Assembly: GCA_963772265.1 (NCBI GenBank)
Contig: CAVYWS010000002.1
Span: 675,914-739,913, forward strand
Reading direction: 5' to 3'
DNA from: Mayfieldus sp963772265
Lineage (GTDB): Bacteria; Actinomycetota; Thermoleophilia; Solirubrobacterales; 70-9
DNA length: 64,000 bases
Part shown: in pieces, positions 45,160 through 51,961 of the stretch
Layout: every line of letters begins with the position of its first letter
How positions within the stretch are numbered: position 1 is the first letter of the stretch
Translations under genes and position numbers: made by a program
Notes under the pieces: model-generated
What the model was told of the DNA's origin: nothing
Databases searched by the model: none
The model's input: the letters and a program-made list of their open reading frames with translations, nothing else

Positions 45160-46490
45160 GATCCTCGGCCTCGGCGTCTCGCACCGCACGGCGCCGCTGG
45201 AGCTGCGCGAGCGCCTTGCCCTTCCCGAGGGACGGGCGGCGGGGGTGCTGAGCGAGCTTCGCGCCACCGACCCGGTGCTGGAGGCGGCGGCGCTCTCGAC
45301 CTGCAACCGCACCGAGCTCTACCTCGTCGTCACCGACCCGGTCGAGGCCGAGTCGGCGGCGCTGGGAATCCTCGCCCGCCAGGCGGAGATCCAGCCCACC
45401 GAGCTGGCCGGCCACCTCTACTCGCTGCGCGCCTCGGAGGCCGCCTGGCACCTGTTCCGGGTCACCGCCGGGCTCGACTCGATGATCCTCGGCGAGGCCG
45501 AGATCCAGGGGCAGGTCAAGCGCGCCTACGAGCTGGCCCTGGTCGAGGGCTCGACCGGCCCGGTCCTCAACCGCCTCTTCCGCGGCGCCCTGACCGCGGG
45601 CAAGCGCGCCCGCACCGAGACCGCGGTGAGCGAGAAGGGCGTCTCGATCTCCTCGGTCGCGGTCGAGCTGGCCCAGCGCACCCTCGGCGACCTGGCCCAG
45701 CGCCGGGTGCTGGTGATCGGCGCCGGCGAGACCGCCGAGCTGACCGCGCGGGCGCTGGTCGCGCGCGGCGTGCAGACCGTGTTCATCGCCAACCGCCGCT
45801 ACGACCGGGCGATCGGGCTCGCGCAGCGCTTCGGCGGGCAGGCGGTGCGCTTCGACGAGCTGCCCGAGCAGCTCGGCGCAGGCGGACATCGTCGTCTCCG
45901 CGACCAACTCGCCGCATCACATCGTCGAGCCCGACGAGCTGCGCGAGGTGATGGAGAGCCGCGACGGCCGGCCGCTGCTGATCGTCGACATCGCGGTCCC
46001 CCGCGACGTCGATCCCTCCTGCCGCGACATCGTCGGGGTCAGCCTGCACGACGTCGACGACGTGCAGGGGATGGTCGAGCGCAACGCCAGCGGCCGCGAG
46101 GCCGAGGCGCGGCACGCCGAGGGAATCCTCGACTCCGAGCGCGAGGCCTTCGAGCGCTGGTTCGGCTCGCTCGAGGTGCTGCCCACGGTCGCGGCACTGC
46201 GCGACCGCGCCGACGAGATCGTGCGCCGGGTGCTGGCCGAGAACGAGCCCCGCTGGGAGAACCTCAGCGATGCCGACCGGGAGCGGCTCGAGAAGATGGC
46301 CGGCGCGATCGCCTCGCGGCTGCTGCACGAGCCGACCCTGCGGATGAAGCGCTCTGCCGAGGACGAGGACGCCTACGTCTACGTGCAGGTCCTGCGCGAC
46401 CTCTTCGGCCTCGACGCCGAGAACGCGCCGGCGCAGCAGCAGGACGCCAGCGTCACCCCACTGCGCCGCCAGGGCCGCAAGCCCTCCTAG
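45152..46490 (+). CDS. hemA: Glutamyl-tRNA reductase (one frameshift)
   Basis: First committed enzyme of C5 tetrapyrrole synthesis, reducing glutamyl-tRNA to glutamate-1-semialdehyde, about 446 residues. The catalytic Cys is in STCNRTE (about residues 48-54). GVSHRTAPLELRERL opens the protein, DSMILGEAEIQGQVK and GAGETAELTARAL (NADPH fold) follow. A net shift near 45883 joins DELPEQLG to ADIVVSATNSPHHIV. The C-terminal dimerisation helix (EDAYVYVQVLRDLFGL) is intact. ATG at 45152 overlaps the ccmD-like gene, coupling haem synthesis to cytochrome c maturation. The break in an essential gene is most likely sequence error. Confidence 0.9.
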
Positions 46491-46493
46491 GCG

Positions 46494-47411
46494 ATGGCAA
46501 CGGCGCTGCGCCTCGCGACCAGAGGCAGCAAGCTCGCCCTCGCCCAGAGCCGCGAGGTGGCGGAGCTGCTCGGCGGCGCCGAGCTGGTCGAGGCCTCCTC
46601 CGACGGCGAGCCCGGCGACAAATCCCGCTTCGTTCGCGCCGTCGAGCGCGAGCTGATCGAGGGCCGGGCCCGGATCGGCGTCCATTCCGCCAAGGACCTC
46701 CCGGCCGCCCTGCCCGACGGATTGGTGATCGCCGGGGTTCCGGCGCGCGAGCCGGCCGCCGACGCCTGGATCGGCGGCGCCGACTCGCTCGACGCGGTTC
46801 CCCAGGGGTCGGCGGTCGGCACATCGAGCCTGCGCCGCCGGGCCCAGCTTCTCGCCGCCCGGCCCGACCTCGAGGTGCGTGATCTGCACGGCAACGTCGA
46901 CACCCGGCTCGGCCGTCTCGCCGAGGGCGAGCTGGACGCGATCGTCCTCGCCGCCGCCGGCCTGCGGCGGCTCGGCCGCGAGGATGAGATCTCGTTCCAG
47001 ATCGACCCCGACCGGATGACCCCGGCGGCCGGCCAGGGGGCGCTGGCGCTGCAGTGCCGGGAGGACGACAGCGAGGCGCTGGAGGCGGCGGCGCGGATCA
47101 GCGACGAGGGGGCCCTCTGCGAGCTGACCGCGGAGCGGGCTGCGGTGACGGCGCTGGACGCGAGCTGCAACACGCCGATCGGGATCCACGCCCGCCGCGA
47201 CGGCGGCCGGATCCGGATTCAGGGCTTCGCCGGGATGCCGGACGGCAGCGAGTGGGTGCGGGACAGGATCGACGGGGATGCCGGAGACCCGGCCGCGGTC
47301 GGCGCCGAGCTGGCGCAGCGGATGATCGCCGCCGGGGCCTCGGAGATCCTCGATAGAGCAGAGTCGCTGGTCACTGGGCGCTCGTCGCTGGAAGGGAGGG
47401 GCGCAGAGTGA
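46494..47411 (+). CDS. hemC: Porphobilinogen deaminase (hydroxymethylbilane synthase)
   Basis: Enzyme of 305 residues polymerising four porphobilinogens to hydroxymethylbilane. The dipyrromethane cofactor Cys is in ALDASCNTPIGIHA (about residue 225). Substrate Arg/Lys residues are visible in RLATRGSKLALAQSREV, GVHSAKDLPAALPDGL and GTSSLRRRAQLLA, and the catalytic Asp in DLHGNVDTRLGRL. All are intact. It starts three bases after hemA and ends with a GTGA overlap to cobA/hemD, as expected for a haem operon. Confidence 0.94.
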   Translation: MATALRLATRGSKLALAQSREVAELLGGAELVEASSDGEPGDKSRFVRAVERELIEGRARIGVHSAKDLPAALPDGLVIAGVPAREPAADAWIGGADSLDAVPQGSAVGTSSLRRRAQLLAARPDLEVRDLHGNVDTRLGRLAEGELDAIVLAAAGLRRLGREDEISFQIDPDRMTPAAGQGALALQCREDDSEALEAAARISDEGALCELTAERAAVTALDASCNTPIGIHARRDGGRIRIQGFAGMPDGSEWVRDRIDGDAGDPAAVGAELAQRMIAAGASEILDRAESLVTGRSSLEGRGAE

Positions 47412-48928
47412 GCGCTCGCCCGGGAGTGGTCTATCTGGTCGGGGCGGGCCCCGGCGATCCCGGGCTGATCACCGCCCGGGCGCTTGAGCTGATCGCCGCG
47501 GCCGACCTGATCCTCTACGACCGCCTGATCCCCGACGGGATCCTCGACGGGGCGCAGCCCGAGGCGAGGCTGATCTACGTCGGCAAGCGTCCCGGAGAGC
47601 CGACGATCGAGCAGGAGAAGATCGAGCAGATGATGATCGAGTCGGCGAAGGCGGGGCGGATCGTCGTCCGGCTCAAGGGCGGCGACCCGTTCGTGTTCGG
47701 CCGCGGCGGCGAGGAGGGCGAGACCCTGTTCGCCGCCGGGGTCCAGTTCGAGGTCGTGCCGGGGGTCACCGCCGGTGTCGCCGCACCCGCCTACGCCGGG
47801 ATCCCGGTCACCCACCGCGCCGACGCCTCCGCCGTCGCCTTCGTGACCGGGCACGAAGACCCGCAGAAGCGGGGATCGGCTCTCGACTGGGACGCGATCG
47901 CCGCCTTTCCAGGGACCCTGGTCATCTACATGGGGGTCAAACAGCTGGGCGAGATCACGGCGGCCCTGATCGCCGGCGGCCGCAGCCACGACCAGCCCGC
48001 CGCGGCGATCGAGCGCGGAACCCTGCCGGGCCAGCGGACCGTCGCGGCGACGCTCGGAGACCTCGCCCAGACGGTCGAGCGCGAGCAGCTCGGCGCCCCG
48101 GCCGTGATCGTCGTCGGCGCGGTGGCCGAACGGCGCGGGGAGCTGGCCTGGCTGGAGCGGCGGCCGCTGTTCGGGCGCCGCGTCGTCGTCACCCGCGCCA
48201 GGGCCCAGGCCAGCGGCCTGGCGAACCGGCTGCGCGGGCTCGGCGCCGAGGTGATCGAGCTGCCGGCGATCCGGATCGAGCCGAGGATCGACTCCGAGGA
48301 GGTCCGCGGCGCGGTCAACGGCCTGCACTCCTATGCCCTGGTCTGCCTCACCAGCCCCAACGGGGCGCGGCTGCTGTTCGAGGCGATGGCCGACGCCGGT
48401 CTCGATGCCCGCGCCATGGCCAACGCCCAGGTCGCCGCGATCGGGCCCGGCACCGCCGCCGAGCTAGCCGCCCACGGGATCCGCGCTGACGTCGTCCCCG
48501 AGCGCTCGGTCGCCGAGGCCCTGGTCGAGGCGCTGGAGCCGATGCCGATTCAGGGCCGCCCGGTGCTGGTTGCTCGCGCCGCGGAGGCACGCGACGTCCT
48601 TCCCGATGCCCTGCGCGGCCGAGGTGCGCAGGTCGACGTGGTGACGCTCTATGAGACGGTCGCCGAGCCTCCCGATCCCTCAGTCGTCGAGGCCGCCCGG
48701 GACGCCGACTACATCACCTTCACCTCGTCCTCGACGGTGCGAAACCTGGTCGCCGCCCTCGGTGCCGGGCTTCCGGCTGACGCCCGGGTCGTCTCGATCG
48801 GCCCGGTCACCAGCGAGGCGGCCCGGGAGGCCGGCATAGGGGTGGACGCCGAAGCCGCCAGCCACGACGTCGACGGCCTTGTCGCGGCCCTGCTCGCGGA
48901 CGCGGCCGTCTCCCACGAACCGACATAG
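47408..48928 (+). CDS. Fused uroporphyrinogen-III C-methyltransferase / uroporphyrinogen-III synthase
   Basis: Bifunctional protein of 506 residues. Residues about 6-250 are a SUMT/CobA domain: VYLVGAGPGDPGLIT, DRLIPDGIL, YVGKRPGE, VRLKGGDPFVFGRGGEE, PGVTAGVAAPAYAGIPVTHR and YMGVKQLGEI. Residues about 255-500 are a HemD (U3S) domain: RRVVVTRARAQASGLANRLRGLGAEVIELPAIRI, SPNGARLLFEAM, AIGPGTAAEL and a final TSSSTVRNLV/ SIGPVTSEAAREAG. It thus makes uroporphyrinogen III and can divert it to precorrin-2. The CobA-HemD fusion is common in actinobacteria. GTG start overlaps hemC. No siroheme ferrochelatase is present. Confidence 0.92.
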   Translation: MSARPGVVYLVGAGPGDPGLITARALELIAAADLILYDRLIPDGILDGAQPEARLIYVGKRPGEPTIEQEKIEQMMIESAKAGRIVVRLKGGDPFVFGRGGEEGETLFAAGVQFEVVPGVTAGVAAPAYAGIPVTHRADASAVAFVTGHEDPQKRGSALDWDAIAAFPGTLVIYMGVKQLGEITAALIAGGRSHDQPAAAIERGTLPGQRTVAATLGDLAQTVEREQLGAPAVIVVGAVAERRGELAWLERRPLFGRRVVVTRARAQASGLANRLRGLGAEVIELPAIRIEPRIDSEEVRGAVNGLHSYALVCLTSPNGARLLFEAMADAGLDARAMANAQVAAIGPGTAAELAAHGIRADVVPERSVAEALVEALEPMPIQGRPVLVARAAEARDVLPDALRGRGAQVDVVTLYETVAEPPDPSVVEAARDADYITFTSSSTVRNLVAALGAGLPADARVVSIGPVTSEAAREAGIGVDAEAASHDVDGLVAALLADAAVSHEPT

Positions 48929-48937
48929 AGTGAGCGG

Positions 48938-49510
48938 ATGAGAGCGAGGCGGGAAGGGGTCCGCGCACTGGCGGTCTCGGCGCTGCTCGGCGGCTTCGCC
49001 CTGGCGACGCTTGTCTCCTGCGGCGGGGGCGACGGTGACTCCACCTCGGGCCAGGGTCAGAGTTCGAATCGCGCCACCGCAAGCGCAAACCGCTGCCACA
49101 CAAACGACCTGAGGATCCTCGCCGGTCGAGGCGGGGCAGCCGCCGGCAACATCGAGACCGGCATCGCCATTCGAAATGACTCCGGGGTGCGGTGCAGCCT
49201 TTCCGGGTTTCCACGCGTCACCCTGCTCGGAAGCAGCGGCGAAAGGCTGGGCGTGAAGGTGAAGCCCGCCTCGGTGGATTACTTCGGCAAGGTTCCGAAG
49301 CGGACGGTCGTCGTCGCGCAGGGCGGATCGGCTTCGTTTCGCCTTGCGGCGGCGAGCTCCGGGGAAGGCAGCTCGGGATGCCGGCAGGTGCATCGCGTCC
49401 GGGTCGTCCTGCCGCCGGATCCCGGGTCCGAGGTGATCGGGCTCGGCTTTCTCGCCTGTCCCGGTCGGATCACCGTCTCACCGGTCGCGAAGGGCAGCTC
49501 GGCCTACTAG
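48938..49510 (+). CDS. DUF4232-type lipoprotein
   Basis: Exported protein of 190 residues. The N-terminus ends in a lipobox (ATLVSCGGG, Cys about residue 28), followed by a Ser/Gly linker. The domain, about residues 50-190, resembles DUF4232: ANRCHTNDLRI, then IETGIAIRNDSGVRCSLSGFPRVTLL, and a final block with GLGFLACPGRITVSP. The four cysteines probably pair. The family is common in actinobacteria and its function is unknown. It starts ten bases after cobA/hemD; whether it shares that transcript is not clear. Confidence 0.78.
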   Translation: MRARREGVRALAVSALLGGFALATLVSCGGGDGDSTSGQGQSSNRATASANRCHTNDLRILAGRGGAAAGNIETGIAIRNDSGVRCSLSGFPRVTLLGSSGERLGVKVKPASVDYFGKVPKRTVVVAQGGSASFRLAAASSGEGSSGCRQVHRVRVVLPPDPGSEVIGLGFLACPGRITVSPVAKGSSAY

Positions 49511-49557
49511 CGCGGCCTACTGCCCTGCTCGATGCGGAGGTAAGGTGACCTCGAGCG

Positions 49558-49848
49558 ATGAGTAGCACGCAGTTGATGCGTTCCAGGGACGACCGCGTGA
49601 TCGCCGGGGTGGCCGGCGGAATCGCCGCGCACTACGGAATCGACCCGACCCTGGTGCGGGTGATCTGGGCGCTGTCGCTGTTCTTCGGAGGCCTGGGGGC
49701 GATCGTCTACGTGGTGCTCTGGATAGTGCTCCCGAGCGGCGCTCCGGCCCTGCCCGCGGTGCGGGTTGCCGAGGAGCGCTATGCCAGAGGGGAGATCGAC
49801 AGCGATGAGCTGCACCGGATCCGCGACGACCTCCGGGCGGCGGGATGA
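49558..49848 (+). CDS. PspC-domain membrane protein with SHOCT tail
   Basis: Protein of 96 residues. The PspC domain spans about residues 5-62 (LMRSRDDRVIAGVAGGIAAHYGIDPTLVRVIWALSLFFGGLGAIVYVVLWIVLP, described here in parts: the DRVIAGVAGGIAAH helix and the long membrane segment). PspC proteins sense or buffer envelope stress. The last 30 residues (EERYARGEIDSDELHRIRDDL) are a SHOCT motif, which is thought to mediate oligomerisation. Its stop overlaps the next start (ATGA), whose product ends in nearly the same SHOCT motif, so the two may interact. Confidence 0.88.
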   Translation: MSSTQLMRSRDDRVIAGVAGGIAAHYGIDPTLVRVIWALSLFFGGLGAIVYVVLWIVLPSGAPALPAVRVAEERYARGEIDSDELHRIRDDLRAAG

Positions 49849-50105
49849 TCGAGGCGCAGATGTGGATGAACGGCTGGGGCTTTCTGGTCGGGCTGGTGTG
49901 GGTCGCCTTCTGGGCGCTCTTGATCGTCGTCATCGTCGCCCTGCTTCGCGGCCGGCCCCGGCACTCCGGCCCGAGCGGTGGCGGCGCCGCGCTTCGAATC
50001 CTCGAGGAGCGCTACGCGCGTGGTGAGATCCCGCGCGAGGAGTTCCTCGAGCGCCGGTCTGTCTTGCGCGGAGAGCGCCCCTCTGGGCCGCCCGCCGAGG
50101 GCTAG
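49845..50105 (+). CDS. Small SHOCT-domain membrane protein
   Basis: Protein of 86 residues with one membrane segment (WGFLVGLVWVAFWALLIVVIVALL, residues about 10-33) and a C-terminal SHOCT motif (LRILEERYARGEIPREEFLERRSVL). The start overlaps the PspC-SHOCT gene (ATGA). EERYARGEI is shared exactly with that neighbour, suggesting common ancestry of the tails and perhaps hetero-oligomers. Its role is unknown, probably in the envelope. Confidence 0.8.
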   Translation: MIEAQMWMNGWGFLVGLVWVAFWALLIVVIVALLRGRPRHSGPSGGGAALRILEERYARGEIPREEFLERRSVLRGERPSGPPAEG

Positions 50106-50136
50106 CCTGCCGCGCCCCCGGCTAGGGTGAGCGGCC

Positions 50137-50946
50137 GTGCAGCGCCCGATCACCTTCCTCTCCGACTACGGCTACGCCGACGAGTTCGCCGGGGTCTGCC
50201 GGGCGGTGATCGCCGAGATCGCACCCGAGTCGCGCCTGATCGACATCACCCACGGGATTCCCCGCCACGCGGTTCGCCAGGCCGCTGTCGTACTCGCCAA
50301 CGCGCTTCCCTTCGCGCCGCCCGGAGTGCACCTGGCGATCGTCGACCCCGGGGTTGGAACCGACCGGCGTCCGGTCGCGGTGCAGGCCAACGAAGAGCAG
50401 CGGCTGCTGGTCGGACCCGACAACGGCCTGCTGGGTCTGGCGCTGAAGCGCTTCGGCGGAGCGGCCGAGGCGGTCGACCTCACCACCTCACCATTCCGGC
50501 TCGAGCCGCTGGCCTACACCTTTCACGGCCGCGACCTGTTCGCCCCGGTGGCCGCGCAGCTCGCTGCGGGCGCTTCGCTGGCGGCGGCGGGAGAGCCGCT
50601 GGACCCCGGCTCGCTGAGCCTGATCGAGCTTCCCGAGCCGCGCGTCTATCCGGACCGGATCGTCGCCCACGTGATCTACGTCGACGGCTTCGGCAACGCG
50701 GTGCTCAACCTCCGCCACGAGCAGCTCGCCTCGACCTTCCTGCGGCTTGGCGAGCAGATCGCGGTCGAGGCCGGCGAGCACCGGATCACGGCGCCCTTCG
50801 GGCGAACCTTCGCCGACGTCGGCCCCGGCGCCGGGATCCTCTACGAGGACTCCTCCCGCTGCCTGGCGCTCGCCGTAAATCGCGGCAGCGCCGTCGAGCA
50901 ACTGGGGCTGGCCCCCGACGACGAGGTCGTCCTCAGCCCCGCATGA
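50137..50946 (+). CDS. SAM hydroxide adenosyltransferase / DUF62 protein
   Basis: Protein of 269 residues in the fluorinase/chlorinase/DUF62 family. Most members hydrolyse S-adenosylmethionine to adenosine and methionine. Family blocks: ITFLSDYGYADEFAGVCRAVI, IDITHGIPRHAVRQAA, VHLAIVDPGVGT, VGPDNGLLGLAL and TFHGRDLFAPVAAQLAAG. The C-terminal domain holds IYVDGFGNAVLNL and ITAPFGRTFADVGPGAGILYEDS. The Asp-Arg-His triad typical of hydrolases (D in SDYG, R, and H in FHGRD) appears present, and no chlorinase-specific loop is visible. GTG at 50137. It overlaps birA (ATGA). Confidence 0.85.
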   Translation: MQRPITFLSDYGYADEFAGVCRAVIAEIAPESRLIDITHGIPRHAVRQAAVVLANALPFAPPGVHLAIVDPGVGTDRRPVAVQANEEQRLLVGPDNGLLGLALKRFGGAAEAVDLTTSPFRLEPLAYTFHGRDLFAPVAAQLAAGASLAAAGEPLDPGSLSLIELPEPRVYPDRIVAHVIYVDGFGNAVLNLRHEQLASTFLRLGEQIAVEAGEHRITAPFGRTFADVGPGAGILYEDSSRCLALAVNRGSAVEQLGLAPDDEVVLSPA

Positions 50947-51638
50947 GCTTCGGCAATCCCCATCGCCACCACCGGCGCTGCGACTCGACCAACGACCTGG
51001 CCCGGGAGCTCGCCGCGGCCGGGGCTCCGCACGGCACCGTGGTGACCGCGGACGAACAGATCGCCGGTCGGGGGCGCCAGGGCCGCACCTGGACCGCCCC
51101 GGCCCGGGGCGCATTGCTCTACTCGGCGATCCTGCGCCCACTCGACGAGCGCCATCTGGTCCTCCCGCTTGCGGTTCCGCTGGCGGTTGCCGACGCTGCT
51201 GAGGCGACTGCGGCGGTGCGCTGCTCGATCAAGTGGCCCAACGACGTCTGGATCGAGGGCCGAAAGTGCGCCGGGGTCCTGATCGAGGCGCGGCCCCAGG
51301 ACGGCTGGGCGGTGATCGGGGTCGGGCTCAACGTCGCGATCGAGCCCGACGAGTTTCCCGCCGAGCTGCGCGAGGCCGCCGTTTCGCTCGGAGGCGGCGC
51401 CAGCGTCGAGTCGGCGCTCGCGGCCCTCAACGACTCGCTTGCCCGATGGACCAGCTCAGAGCCCGAGCAGGTCTTGGCGGCGTTCCGCGAGCGCGATGCC
51501 CTGCGCGGCGAGACGGTGAGCTGGTCGGGCCGATCGGGAACCGCGGCCGGCGTCGACGAGCGCGGAAACCTGATCGTCGAGACCGAGGACGGCGAACGCC
51601 TGGCGCTGGGCGCCGGCGAGGTCCACCTCGGCGGCTAG
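50943..51638 (+). CDS. birA: Biotin--[acetyl-CoA-carboxylase] ligase
   Basis: Biotin protein ligase of 231 residues, without the N-terminal DNA-binding domain, so an enzyme rather than a repressor. Substrate and ATP blocks: STNDLARELA, the biotin/biotinyl-AMP loop GRGRQGRTW (about residues 40-48), SIKWPNDVWIEGRKCAGVLIE (about 97-117, with the catalytic Lys after GRK), and GVGLNVAI. A C-terminal SH3-like domain follows (GETVSWSGRSGTAAGVDERGNLIVE). The start overlaps the DUF62 gene. The stop shares a CTAG with that of the convergent gerW-like gene. Confidence 0.92.
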   Translation: MSFGNPHRHHRRCDSTNDLARELAAAGAPHGTVVTADEQIAGRGRQGRTWTAPARGALLYSAILRPLDERHLVLPLAVPLAVADAAEATAAVRCSIKWPNDVWIEGRKCAGVLIEARPQDGWAVIGVGLNVAIEPDEFPAELREAAVSLGGGASVESALAALNDSLARWTSSEPEQVLAAFRERDALRGETVSWSGRSGTAAGVDERGNLIVETEDGERLALGAGEVHLGG

Positions 51639-51961
51639 CGGCTCTTCAGCGCCCAGCGTGTGACGATCAGGCCGCTGACCAGCGCCGCGAGCGTCAGCGT
51701 GGTGACGTCGACGACCGGGCGCCAGCGGACCTTGCCCTTGCGGATCACGTAGGCACCCACCGGCCTGGCGACGAACCCGAACCCGAGCCCGCCCTCCGGG
51801 CCGGGGTTCTCGGCGGTCCTCTCGCCGCCCCCTCCGCCGCCGATCACCGATGCGACCGGGACCACGGTCACGCCCTCGCTGCGGATCGGCTTGCCGAAGA
51901 CGTCGCGGGCGCGCAGAAGCCGGCGCACCTCTCGCAGCGGACCGCCCAGGGGCTTGGCCAT
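51635..51961 (-). CDS. GerW/YtfJ-like protein
   Basis: Protein of 108 residues. The centre matches the GerW (YtfJ) spore-protein family: VTVVPVASVIGGGGGG, then GLGFGFVARPVGAYVIRKGKVRWRPVVD, followed by one hydrophobic segment (TLTLAALVSGLIVTRW) that may anchor it. In Bacillus GerW is needed for SleB-dependent germination. In actinobacteria, members are widespread in non-sporulators and their role is unknown. Its ATG overlaps the stop of the SF2 helicase (ATGA), an unusual partner. It is convergent with birA. Confidence 0.8.
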   Translation of the reverse strand: MAKPLGGPLREVRRLLRARDVFGKPIRSEGVTVVPVASVIGGGGGGERTAENPGPEGGLGFGFVARPVGAYVIRKGKVRWRPVVDVTTLTLAALVSGLIVTRWALKSR

